Shown here: piece after piece, positions 16,512 through 24,852 of the stretch
Position numbering within the stretch: the first letter of the stretch is position 1
Layout of the letters: every line of letters starts with the position of its first letter
DNA from: Eubacteriales bacterium
GTDB lineage: Bacteria > Bacillota > Clostridia > Lachnospirales > Lachnospiraceae
Direction: 5' to 3'
Assembly: GCA_030536555.1 (NCBI GenBank)
Contig: JAUNPU010000001.1
Span: forward strand, 209,462 to 273,461
DNA length: 64,000 bases
Translations under genes and position numbers: made by a program
The notes under the pieces: generated by a model
What the model saw: only the letters and a program-made list of their open reading frames with translations
Databases searched by the model: none
What the model was told of the DNA's origin: nothing

Positions 16512-18395
16512 ATGAAAGCAGTGATGCTGATGTTTGATTCGCTCAATCGGGAGATGCTGGAGCCGTATGGCTGCGATTGGACGAAAACACCGAATTTTCA
16601 GAGACTGGCACAGCACAGTGTCCGCTTTGACCAGTGTTATGCAGGAAGCCTTCCGTGTATGCCGGCCCGAAGGGAACTGCAGACAGGGCGTTATAATTTC
16701 CTGCACAGAAGCTGGGGACCGGTGGAACCCTTTGACGATTCTGTACCGCAGATTCTGAAGGACCATGGCGTGTATACGCATCTGGTTTCTGACCATGTTC
16801 ATTACTGGGAGGATGGTGGTTCTACCTACCATTACCGGTATAATTCATGGGAAATGATTCGCGGACAGGAGGGAGACAAGTGGAAATGCCTTCCGGAGCT
16901 GTTTGATTCGGAGGAAGAGGCACGGATTCAGAATAAAGATGGACAATATTTTTGCTCCACCAGAGATTTGCAGAGGCATGATGAAGTAAACCGGAAGTTC
17001 ATGAAGACAGAGGGGGATATGGCACTTGCGAAGACAATCCGGTGCGGACTGGAGTATCTGGACGCCAACCATGCCTGCGACAGGTGGTTTCTGCAGATAG
17101 AGTGCTTCGACCCTCATGAACCGTTTTTTGTATCGGAAGACTGCGAGGAGCTGTATCCGGATGCCTATGAAGGAGAACGGACAGACTGGCCACCTTACCA
17201 TCATGTGACAGAGGATGCAGTTACTGCAGAGCATTACAAATACCGCTATGCAACGCTGCTATCTTTATGTGATAAATATCTGGGAAAGCTTCTGGACAAA
17301 TTTGACGAGCTGGGACTTTGGGAAGATACCATGCTGATCGTCAATACAGATCATGGATATCTGCTGGGCGAGCATGGCTGGTGGAGCAAGGTGGTTATGC
17401 CGTGCTATGATGAGATTGTCCATACACCGCTGTTTATTCACGATCCGCGTTTTGCATGTGATGGAGAAGTGCGGAAAGAAATCGTGCAGACAATCGATAT
17501 AGCGGCAACACTTCTTGAATATTTTGGCATAGAATGCCCGGCGGATATGCAGGGGAAACCAATTCGCACAGTGATTGAGAAGGATGAACCGATTCGTGAC
17601 TGTGCATTGTTTGGAATTCACGGTGCTCACATCAATATTTTTGACGGCAGATATGTCTATATGAAAGCACCTGCATCGGAGAACAATTTGCCGCTTTACG
17701 AATACACCACCATGCCGATGCACATGAGAAATCTGTTCTCTGTAGGAGAATTGAGAAAAGCCGAAGCAGTACCTGGTGACAGGTTTGCTTTCACAAAAGG
17801 ATGTCCGGTGTGGAAGATCCCGAAGGGGAATGGAAATGGTGAACGGGATTTCAGTGATCTGCTGATCAATGGAAAAGACAGTGAAGAGGCAAAGCATATT
17901 GACAATAACAGTCTTGTCAATGCAGCAAATTTTGGAGATAAGCTGTTTGATATGGAGCTGGATTCACATCAGGAACATGAGCTGGATGATGTAAAGGTGG
18001 AGACAAGGATGGCAAATCTTCTTCGACAGGCAATGAAGGAAAATGACTGTCCGTCAGAACAGTTCCAGCGGATTGGTTTTTCGGAAGATAGTCCGGTTAC
18101 AGAAGATGATGTTCAGAAGCTGCATGAAGAAGAAAAACTGAAAATTCAACCGCTGATTCTTCCGCAGTATCAGTGGACCAAGGGGGCGGTCAATACCTAT
18201 CGTGCTTTGATGAAATTTATTCCGGCAGCACAGAAGGAAGAAGCGGTTTCTGTTCTGGAGAGAGAAATCCCGCATTATGTGCCGGAAGGACGGGTGGAAT
18301 CTCATACGGTCCTTGCATGTATTCCGATGGTTGTGCCGGAAGAATATGTGGATATGGTTCAGTATTTTGTGGACTTGTCAGGAAGAACATCATAG
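16512..18395 (+). CDS. Type I sulfatase, Cys-type, predicted cytoplasmic
   Basis: A 627-residue sulfatase. The modification motif is C-x-P-x-R at Cys49, Pro51 and Arg53, with Gly59-Arg60 completing the family signature; Cys49 would be turned into formylglycine. Asp9 (FDSLN) and the DHGYLLGEHGWW segment provide metal ligands. It has no signal peptide or lipobox, so the enzyme should stay in the cytoplasm and act on an imported sulfate ester. AAGGAGG precedes the ATG. About 120 residues at the C-terminus go beyond the common sulfatase core. It follows the ABC importer by 18 bases and is followed, after a terminator, by a radical-SAM maturase suited to activate it. Substrate (aryl, choline or sugar sulfate) is not readable. 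Confidence 0.92.
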   Translation: MKAVMLMFDSLNREMLEPYGCDWTKTPNFQRLAQHSVRFDQCYAGSLPCMPARRELQTGRYNFLHRSWGPVEPFDDSVPQILKDHGVYTHLVSDHVHYWEDGGSTYHYRYNSWEMIRGQEGDKWKCLPELFDSEEEARIQNKDGQYFCSTRDLQRHDEVNRKFMKTEGDMALAKTIRCGLEYLDANHACDRWFLQIECFDPHEPFFVSEDCEELYPDAYEGERTDWPPYHHVTEDAVTAEHYKYRYATLLSLCDKYLGKLLDKFDELGLWEDTMLIVNTDHGYLLGEHGWWSKVVMPCYDEIVHTPLFIHDPRFACDGEVRKEIVQTIDIAATLLEYFGIECPADMQGKPIRTVIEKDEPIRDCALFGIHGAHINIFDGRYVYMKAPASENNLPLYEYTTMPMHMRNLFSVGELRKAEAVPGDRFAFTKGCPVWKIPKGNGNGERDFSDLLINGKDSEEAKHIDNNSLVNAANFGDKLFDMELDSHQEHELDDVKVETRMANLLRQAMKENDCPSEQFQRIGFSEDSPVTEDDVQKLHEEEKLKIQPLILPQYQWTKGAVNTYRALMKFIPAAQKEEAVSVLEREIPHYVPEGRVESHTVLACIPMVVPEEYVDMVQYFVDLSGRTS

Positions 18396-18438
18396 GATTG
18401 TCTTTGCAAAGATATAATAATTGTGGCAAAAGCTTAGG

Positions 18439-18476
18439 GAAACCGGGTGCTGGTCTTGAACAGCACCCGGTTTTAC
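18439..18476 (+). terminator. Intrinsic terminator between sulfatase and maturase genes
   Basis: AACCGGGTGCTG (18441-18452) pairs perfectly with CAGCACCCGGTT (18461-18472), then a short T run. It should lower maturase expression relative to the importer/sulfatase genes; no clear promoter is seen between it and the maturase start. Confidence 0.85.
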
Positions 18477-18538
18477 ATTATAATAGAGAAACTGATGATA
18501 GATTTGAATTACAGAAACAGGGGAAAGGGACAAAGATT

Positions 18539-19660
18539 ATGCCACCATTACAATTACTGATCAAGCCGTCTTCCGGCAACTGCAATCTGCGGTGCAGATA
18601 CTGCTTTTACTGCGATGAGATGGAGAAGCGGGAGACTGCCAACTACGGGTTTATGTCTGAGGACACACTGGAAGTGCTGGTAAAGAAGTCGCTGGAATTT
18701 GCAGATGGGAGCTGCGGATTCGCGTTCCAGGGCGGAGAACCGACGCTGGTGGGGCTGGATTTCTATAAAAAGCTGCTGGAATTCCAGAAGCAGTACAATA
18801 CAAAGCATGTACAGATCAACAACTCCATCCAGACCAACGGATTTAAGCTGGGGGAGGAATGGGCGGAATTCTTCGCGGAGAATCATTTTCTGGTAGGGGT
18901 TTCCCTGGATGGAATCGTACATACCCATGATGCCTACCGGCTGGATGCCGCCGGAAAGGGCAGCTTTGGGGAGATCATGAAGACGCTGGAGCTGTTTGAC
19001 AAAAAGAAGGTGGAGTATAATATTCTGACGGTGGTGAACCGGCGGACGGCAGAGAAGATTTCCCGTATTTATGCCTTCTATGCAAAGCACAACTGGAAGT
19101 ACCTGCAGTTCATCGCCTGTCTGGACCCGCTGGGGGAGAAGCAGGGCATGCGGGAATATTCCCTGACGCCGGAGGTCTACGGGGATTTTCTGGTGAATCT
19201 GTTTGACCTGTGGTATCTGGACTGGCAGAAGGGGATTCAGCCCAGCATCCGCTTCTTTGAGAACTATATCGGAATTCTGATGGGATATATGCCGGAGGCC
19301 TGTGACCAGCGGGGATTCTGCAGTCTTCAGACGGTGGTGGAGGCGGATGGCTCCGTGTATCCCTGCGATTTCTATGTGGTGGACCGATACCGGCTGGGAA
19401 ATTTTCATGACAATACGCTGGAAGAGATGATGGAGCGGGGCAGGGAGGTCGGCTTCGTGCAGGAATCGCTGGAGAAACGGTCGGAGTGTGAGCGATGTGA
19501 GTACGGTTATATCTGCCGGGGCGGCTGCAGGCGGAACCGTCAGGTGGACGAGGCGGGACAGCTCGGGAATAACTATTTCTGTGAGTCGTACAAGAAGTTC
19601 TTTGAGGCGGCGCTGCCGCGGATGAAACAGATTGCCATGGAGCTGCAGAGACGGCGGTAG
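18539..19660 (+). CDS. Anaerobic sulfatase-maturating enzyme (radical SAM/SPASM)
   Basis: A 373-residue radical SAM protein. The SAM cluster motif is CxxxCxxC at Cys15, Cys19 and Cys22 (CNLRCRYCFYC), followed by FAFQGGEPTLVG and SIQTNG. The C-terminal SPASM region has the expected Cys set: FCSLQTVVEADGSVYPCDF, then SECERCEYGYICRGGCRRNR and FCESYKKFF. The family oxidises the sulfatase Cys (or Ser) to formylglycine without oxygen. I chose ATG 18539, with GGGGAAAGGG upstream and the family start MPPLQLLIKPSSGNC; the frame's earlier start lies inside the sulfatase gene. Its target is surely the sulfatase just upstream. Confidence 0.93.
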   Translation: MPPLQLLIKPSSGNCNLRCRYCFYCDEMEKRETANYGFMSEDTLEVLVKKSLEFADGSCGFAFQGGEPTLVGLDFYKKLLEFQKQYNTKHVQINNSIQTNGFKLGEEWAEFFAENHFLVGVSLDGIVHTHDAYRLDAAGKGSFGEIMKTLELFDKKKVEYNILTVVNRRTAEKISRIYAFYAKHNWKYLQFIACLDPLGEKQGMREYSLTPEVYGDFLVNLFDLWYLDWQKGIQPSIRFFENYIGILMGYMPEACDQRGFCSLQTVVEADGSVYPCDFYVVDRYRLGNFHDNTLEEMMERGREVGFVQESLEKRSECERCEYGYICRGGCRRNRQVDEAGQLGNNYFCESYKKFFEAALPRMKQIAMELQRRR

Positions 19661-19762
19661 AGGTGGATAGCGGAGTAGTGGCTTGTTATTTACAGGTCGC
19701 TATGATAAACTTACATTATGACAGACGGAAAGGCATGAATTGATTGGAAGGGCGGGGTGTGT

Positions 19763-21451
19763 ATGAGCATAAAATTTCCTCTTGGATATGATGATTTTTC
19801 ACGGATCAGAGAAGAAAATTTCTACTATGTGGACAAGACGGGATTCATCAAAGAACTGTTGAATAAGACGTTTCAGGCGAATCTGGTTACACGCCCGCGC
19901 CGCTTCGGGAAGACTCTTACCATGAGCATGCTGCAGGATTTTTTCGATATCAGCCGGGACAGCAGGGCGCATTTTGAGGGATTGAAGATTGCTGAGGAGT
20001 CGGAGCTTTGCAGGGAGTGGATGAACCAGTGGCCGACGGTGTTTTTGACGCTGAAGAGTGTGGAGGGAAACGATTTTAGTACGGCGTTTGAACGGCTGAA
20101 GGTTTTGATTGCAAACCTCTGCAAAACAGTTGCTTTTTTGGAAAACAGTGAAAAGACGGATGCGGATGACCGCATTTTGTTTAAAGAACTGAAGGGACAG
20201 AATGCGAGTCCTGTTCATGTTGCAGACAGTATTCTCCTGCTTACGCGGATGATGAATGCACATTATGGAAAACCGGTGATTTTGTTGATTGACGAGTATG
20301 ATGTGCCTTTGGCAAAGGCAAGTGAATATGGATATTATTCTGAGATGATGGATGTGATTCGCGCCATGATAGGATCTGCGTTGAAGACCAATCGATATTT
20401 GAAATTCGCAGTAGTAACCGGATGCCTGCGAATCTCGAAGGAGAGTATTTTCACAGGAACGAATCATTTTGTGCCGGATACGATTGCAGATGATCGATTT
20501 GATGAGTATATCGGTTTTACAGAATCAGATATGAAGCAGATTCTTGAGGATACGGATTTTGCAGAACGCGCTGAGGATATTCGGTTATGGTATGATGGTT
20601 ATCGCTTTGGAAACGTGGATGTATACTGCCCGTGGGATGTGCTGAATTATCTGAATGCACTGCAAATGAATCCCAATGCAAGACCAAAGGCATATTGGGC
20701 CAATACCAGTGAGAATGGCATTTTGAAGAAGTTTTTCCGCAGGGCGGGTCGGACTACCAAGGCGGAGATTGAGAAGCTGATAGCGGGAGAAAGTGTGTGG
20801 AAGCGAATCAGCGATCAGCTTACTTATGATGAGATTGATAAAACCATCGGGAACCTGTGGAGTGTGTTGTATCTGACCGGGTATCTGACAGCCAGGAGTG
20901 TCCGGGAGGACGGAATGCTGGAACTGGTGATACCGAATCAGGAGATTCGGGAGATATTTCTGACGCAGATATCGGAGTGGTTCACGGAAGCAGTTGTGGG
21001 CGGACAGCAGGAGCGGTGGGACGGGTTCTGCAGGGCGCTGGAACAGGGTGACGCACAGACGGCAGAGACGTTGTTCACGACATTTTTGAAGAATGGAATC
21101 AGTGTGAGAGATACGGCGGTGGCAGACTCCAAGAAGGAGAACTTTTATCACGGTGTGCTTTTGGGGCTTATGATGTGCCGCGATAACTGGAACGTATATT
21201 CCAACCGGGAAGACGGGGATGGCTACAGCGATATCCATGTGGAAGCAGGGGACGATACGGCATTTGTCATGGAAGTAAAGTATGCGGAGAATGATGCGCT
21301 GGATGCCGGATGCGCAAAGGCGATGAAGCAGATTGAAGATATGCGCTATGCGCAGGAAATGGCGGAACTGGGCTTTCAGACTGTCTATGCCTATGGGATT
21401 GCCTGTTATAAGAAGCACTGCAAGATTGTCTGCAAAACGATGAGAGACTAA
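19763..21451 (+). CDS. AAA-ATPase-like / PD-(D/E)XK domain protein
   Basis: A 562-residue protein of the large AAA-ATPase_like plus DUF1703-type family common in gut Clostridia and Bacteroidetes. It starts with IKFPLGYDDFSRIREENFYYVDKTGFI, has a Walker A-like RPRRFGKTLTMSML, a Walker B-like VILLIDEYDVPLAKA, and a C-terminal nuclease-like core DIHVEAGDDTAFVMEVKYAE with the E-V-K triad. I prefer ATG 19763 over GTG 19757. Members occur in many copies per genome and have no settled function; mobile or defence roles have been suggested. It lies 14 bases upstream of the GTPase-NYN gene, so the two may be co-transcribed. Confidence 0.87.
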   Translation: MSIKFPLGYDDFSRIREENFYYVDKTGFIKELLNKTFQANLVTRPRRFGKTLTMSMLQDFFDISRDSRAHFEGLKIAEESELCREWMNQWPTVFLTLKSVEGNDFSTAFERLKVLIANLCKTVAFLENSEKTDADDRILFKELKGQNASPVHVADSILLLTRMMNAHYGKPVILLIDEYDVPLAKASEYGYYSEMMDVIRAMIGSALKTNRYLKFAVVTGCLRISKESIFTGTNHFVPDTIADDRFDEYIGFTESDMKQILEDTDFAERAEDIRLWYDGYRFGNVDVYCPWDVLNYLNALQMNPNARPKAYWANTSENGILKKFFRRAGRTTKAEIEKLIAGESVWKRISDQLTYDEIDKTIGNLWSVLYLTGYLTARSVREDGMLELVIPNQEIREIFLTQISEWFTEAVVGGQQERWDGFCRALEQGDAQTAETLFTTFLKNGISVRDTAVADSKKENFYHGVLLGLMMCRDNWNVYSNREDGDGYSDIHVEAGDDTAFVMEVKYAENDALDAGCAKAMKQIEDMRYAQEMAELGFQTVYAYGIACYKKHCKIVCKTMRD

Positions 21452-21465
21452 GGAGACATTTTTAT

Positions 21466-24390
21466 ATGAGTGAACAGATAGGTGAGGGAGCGAAAAAGAG
21501 AATATGTGCAGGTCTGTTGGCTCATGTTGATGCGGGAAAGACAACGCTGTCGGAGGGAATTCTCTACCTGGGCGGAAGTATCCGGAAGCTGGGAAGAGTG
21601 GATAATCGGGATGCGTTTCTGGACACCTATGCGATGGAGCGGGAGCGGGGAATCACGATCTTCTCCAAGCAGGCGGTGGTGACGCTGGGGGATACGGAGG
21701 TGACACTTCTGGACACACCGGGGCACGTGGACTTCTCGGCGGAGATGGAGCGGACGCTGCAGGTGCTGGACTATGCCATTCTGGTGGTCAGCGGGGCGGA
21801 CGGTGTGCAGGGGCATACGGAGACTCTGTGGAGACTTTTGAAGCGCTACCGGATTCCGACGTTTCTCTTTATCAATAAGATGGACCAGACCGGCACGGAC
21901 TGGGAACTGCTGATGGAGGATGTGAGGAAGCATCTGGATGAGAACTGTGTGGACTTTGGTGCGCTTGCAGACGCGGAAGCCGGGGATGCCGGGATGGAGC
22001 TTTCAGAGCTGTGGGAGACCATTGCTATGAGCGATGAAGGGGCTCTGGAGGAGTTTCTGGAGACGGGAGTGCTGGGGGATGACACGGTGCGGCGGCTGAT
22101 TGGGGAGCAGAAGATATTTCCCTGTTATTTCGGTTCGGCGTTAAAGCTTACGGGAGTGGAGGAGTTCTTAAATGGGCTGCAGCACTGGACCCGGTGTCCG
22201 GCGTACCGGGAGAGCTTTGGTGCGAAGGTATTTAAGATTTCCCGCGATGAGCAGGGGAATCGGATGACTCATATGAAGATCACCGGAGGAAGCCTGAAGG
22301 TGAAGGAACTGCTGCGGGTTACGGATGAGGAGGAAGAGAAGGTCAACCAGATCCGTATCTATTCCGGTTCGAAGTATGAGCTGGTGCCAGAAGCCACCGA
22401 AGGCATGGTCTGTGCGGTGACGGGACCGATGCTGACCCATCCGGGACAGGGACTGGGGGAGGAGGCAGAGTCGGAGCTGCCGATCTTAGAGCCGGTGCTG
22501 ACCTACCAGGTGCTGCTTCCGGAAGGCTGTGACGTACACAAAATGCTTCGAAATCTGCGGCAGCTGGAGGAGGAGGAACCGCAGCTTCACATCGTCTGGG
22601 ACGAGACGCTGCAGGAGATTCAGGCGCAGGTGATGGGCGAGGTGCAGATTGAGGTGCTGAAGAGTCTGATTGCGGAGCGGTTTGGCGTGGACGTGTCATT
22701 TGGCGCCGGAAATATTGTATACAAGGAGACTATTCTGGAGCCGGTGGAGGGCGTCGGGCATTTTGAGCCTCTGCGCCACTATGCGGAGGTGCACCTTCTG
22801 ATGGAGCCGGGAGAGCCTGGGAGCGGGCTGGAGTTTGCAGCGCGCTGCAGCGAGGATGTGCTGGACCGGAACTGGCAGCGGCTGACTCTGACTCATCTGG
22901 AGGAGCGGCGGCACCGCGGTGTCCTTGCCGGGGCGGAAATTACGGATATGCGGATTACACTGATTGCCGGACGGGCGCACCAGAAGCATACGGAAGGCGG
23001 CGACTTCCGGCAGGCGACGTACCGGGCGGTGCGTCAGGGACTGCGGGAGGCGAAATGCCGGCTGCTGGAGCCGTATTATGAGTTCCGGCTGGAGGTGCCG
23101 ACGGAGTCTGTGGGGCGTGCCATGGCGGACATCGAGCGGATGCAGGGAAGCTTTGACACGCCGGAGCCGGAGGGCGATATGACGGTGCTGACCGGCAGTG
23201 CGCCGGTGGTGAATATGCGGGACTATCAGATGGAGGTCATTTCCTATACCAGAGGGCGGGGAAGGCTGGCGTGTTCCCTGAAGGGCTATGAGCCCTGTCA
23301 CAATGAGGAGGAAGTGCTGGAGCGGATCGGGTATGATCCGGAGGCGGATCTGGACTATCCCACTGGTTCGGTATTCTGCGCCCATGGGGCAGGATTCGTG
23401 GTGCCCTGGTATGAGGTGAAGGACTATATGCATGTGGAGAGTCCGCTTGGCGGGATGCATGAGGATGAGACCGGTGATGGGACAGAACGTGACGGTGCAG
23501 CAAATGGCGGTGCAGGTGGCGGTCGTGGCAGAGGTCCGGGAGCCGGAGGGCGTGTCGGCGGCTCCGGCATCTCCCAGACGGGCTCCCGTGCAGGCGGCGA
23601 ACGCTCTTACGGAGCAGATGATAAGGAACTGGAAGCCATATTTACCCGCACCTACGGGGAGAGCAGGCGCAGACTGCCAAATGAGAGCGGTCCGCGCCGC
23701 GTCACCTATGATCCGGGGAAAGCCGGGGCGAGAAGCGGCAGCGGCGGAAAGCACGGCAGTGGTGGAAAGTATGGCAGTGGCGGTGAGGTCGGAGGTCGGT
23801 CCGGAAGCCGCGGCATGGGCGAACCGTTCGGTCCGAAGCCGGGGTATTTCAAGGCGCAGCAGGATGACATGGAGGAGTATCTGCTGGTGGACGGCTACAA
23901 CATTCTCTATGCCTGGGAAGAGCTTCGGGAGCTGATGCAGGTGACCCTGGACGGCGCCCGCCATCGACTGATGGACATTCTGTGCAACTATCAGGGGTAT
24001 AAAAAGTGCAATCTGATTGTGGTCTTTGACGCCTACAAGGTGCCGGGAGGTGTCGGCAGTGCTCAGGACTACCACAATATTCATGTGGTATACACGAAGG
24101 AGGCGGAGACGGCGGACCAGTACATTGAGAAGTTCGCTCACGAGATGGGCAGAAAGTACCGGGTGACCGTGGCGACCTCTGACGGGCTGGAGCAGCTGAT
24201 CATTCGCGGTCAGGGCTGTATCCTGATGTCTGCCAGTGACTTAAAGGAGGATCTGGTCCGGGTGGGGCAGCAGCTGGAGGAGGCCAAAGGGCGGATGCCA
24301 AAGCCGGGGAAGAACTATCTGTTTGCAGGTGTGGAGAAGGATCTGGCGGAGTATCTGGAGGCGGTGAGACTGGGGAAGATTGAACCCTGA
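21466..24390 (+). CDS. TetM/EF-G-like translational GTPase fused to a YacP/Rae1-type NYN nuclease
   Basis: A 974-residue fusion. Residues 1-660 follow the ribosomal-protection/EF-G order: G domain with AHVDAGKTT (19-27), RGITI, DTPGH (83-87) and NKMD (137-140), then domains II to V. Domain IV is present, but its tip loop (about 501-514, AGRAHQKHTEGGDF) lacks the TetM SPVSTPADF sequence. A Gly/Ser/Arg-rich linker (about 662-802), broken by a short helix DDKELEAIFTRTYG, leads to a NYN domain from residue 803: LLVDGYNILYAW, VVFDAYK, ETADQYIEK and VTVATSDGLEQ give the acidic metal site (about D809, D855, D884, D906). YacP/Rae1 in Bacillus cuts mRNA in the ribosomal A site, the place where TetM-type factors bind. 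A ribosome-targeted nuclease is the likely role; tetracycline resistance is not supported. Confidence 0.9.
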   Translation: MSEQIGEGAKKRICAGLLAHVDAGKTTLSEGILYLGGSIRKLGRVDNRDAFLDTYAMERERGITIFSKQAVVTLGDTEVTLLDTPGHVDFSAEMERTLQVLDYAILVVSGADGVQGHTETLWRLLKRYRIPTFLFINKMDQTGTDWELLMEDVRKHLDENCVDFGALADAEAGDAGMELSELWETIAMSDEGALEEFLETGVLGDDTVRRLIGEQKIFPCYFGSALKLTGVEEFLNGLQHWTRCPAYRESFGAKVFKISRDEQGNRMTHMKITGGSLKVKELLRVTDEEEEKVNQIRIYSGSKYELVPEATEGMVCAVTGPMLTHPGQGLGEEAESELPILEPVLTYQVLLPEGCDVHKMLRNLRQLEEEEPQLHIVWDETLQEIQAQVMGEVQIEVLKSLIAERFGVDVSFGAGNIVYKETILEPVEGVGHFEPLRHYAEVHLLMEPGEPGSGLEFAARCSEDVLDRNWQRLTLTHLEERRHRGVLAGAEITDMRITLIAGRAHQKHTEGGDFRQATYRAVRQGLREAKCRLLEPYYEFRLEVPTESVGRAMADIERMQGSFDTPEPEGDMTVLTGSAPVVNMRDYQMEVISYTRGRGRLACSLKGYEPCHNEEEVLERIGYDPEADLDYPTGSVFCAHGAGFVVPWYEVKDYMHVESPLGGMHEDETGDGTERDGAANGGAGGGRGRGPGAGGRVGGSGISQTGSRAGGERSYGADDKELEAIFTRTYGESRRRLPNESGPRRVTYDPGKAGARSGSGGKHGSGGKYGSGGEVGGRSGSRGMGEPFGPKPGYFKAQQDDMEEYLLVDGYNILYAWEELRELMQVTLDGARHRLMDILCNYQGYKKCNLIVVFDAYKVPGGVGSAQDYHNIHVVYTKEAETADQYIEKFAHEMGRKYRVTVATSDGLEQLIIRGQGCILMSASDLKEDLVRVGQQLEEAKGRMPKPGKNYLFAGVEKDLAEYLEAVRLGKIEP

Positions 24391-24408
24391 GAAGAAAGAG
24401 CCTGCCAG

Positions 24409-24601
24409 ATAAAGGATTGGATCAACAAGAATCTGGTATACAATGTATCCTGTGAGGAAAAGAGCGATACTGGCGGCAGCACTTCCTAAGACAGGTCATG
24501 CAGGAATGGATTACGGTATCATTTCGCTGCTGAGTGGAATGACAGCGGTTCTGTATCTGATTCTGAAACGCAGGAAAGAAGAGAAAAATGAGATAAAATA
24601 G
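24409..24601 (+). pseudogene. Frameshifted C-terminal remnant of an LPXTG-anchored surface protein
   Basis: One frame reads DWINKNLVYNVS-CEEKSDTGGSTS then stops at 24487-24489. The frame shifted by one base carries on with LPKTG (CTT CCT AAG ACA GGT, 24482-24496), a hydrophobic helix (YGIISLLSGMTAVLYLIL) and KRRKEEK, then TAG at 24599-24601. Together these form a sortase sorting signal preceded by its usual Gly/Ser/Thr spacer, broken by one extra base near 24481. The large N-terminal part is missing, since the GTPase-NYN gene ends at 24390. A short intact ORF (ATG 24443 to 24601) includes only the sorting signal and is unlikely to be functional. Confidence 0.75.
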
Positions 24602-24608
24602 TTATCGG

Positions 24609-24642
24609 TAAGTGGAGAAGCGCAGGCTTCTCCACTTATTTT
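24609..24642 (+). terminator. Intrinsic terminator, first copy of a 34-bp repeat
   Basis: TAAGTGGAGAAGC pairs with GCTTCTCCACTTA around GCAG, followed by TTTT. The same 34 bases recur exactly at 25750-25783, on the other side of the Rpn-like gene. Confidence 0.9.
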
Positions 24643-24674
24643 ATGGATACCTAAATAAATATTCTCTAAATTCA

Positions 24675-24703
24675 TTGACACCACCATACGGTACTGTTAA
24701 AAT
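24675..24703 (+). promoter_or_regulatory. Sigma-A promoter for the Rpn-like gene at 24853
   Basis: TTGACA (24675-24680) and TAAAAT (24698-24703), spacer 17. This leaves a leader of about 140 bases before the chosen start. Confidence 0.7.
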
Positions 24704-24852
24704 ATAAGTATATATCAGGGAAGTTCTAAACCGATTCGGTTGTCAATCCCCATATGATTACAATTCAAATATGGCGGAGAGACGACGAAGCAGGGGCAGA
24801 TTATCCTGCATCTGTACTTCTCTTTCGTCATAGTACGGAAGGAGAAGTGTTA

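Noticed and set aside
15669..16832. 387-residue minus-strand open frame over ATPase 2 and the sulfatase start
   Set aside because: It crosses two solid + strand genes with clear motifs and has no domain of its own.
22696..24141. 481-residue minus-strand open frame inside the GTPase-NYN gene
   Set aside because: Antisense shadow of a GC-rich coding region; its sequence has no recognisable domain, while the + strand carries all GTPase and nuclease motifs.
21466..24390. Annotation as a tetracycline resistance gene
   Set aside because: The TetM-type order is present, but the domain IV tip that removes the drug is different, and a nuclease is fused at the C-terminus.
24443..24601. Intact small membrane protein of 52 residues
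   Set aside because: The frame holds only the LPXTG sorting signal, and the spacer of a surface protein continues in the neighbouring frame; a gene remnant explains it better.
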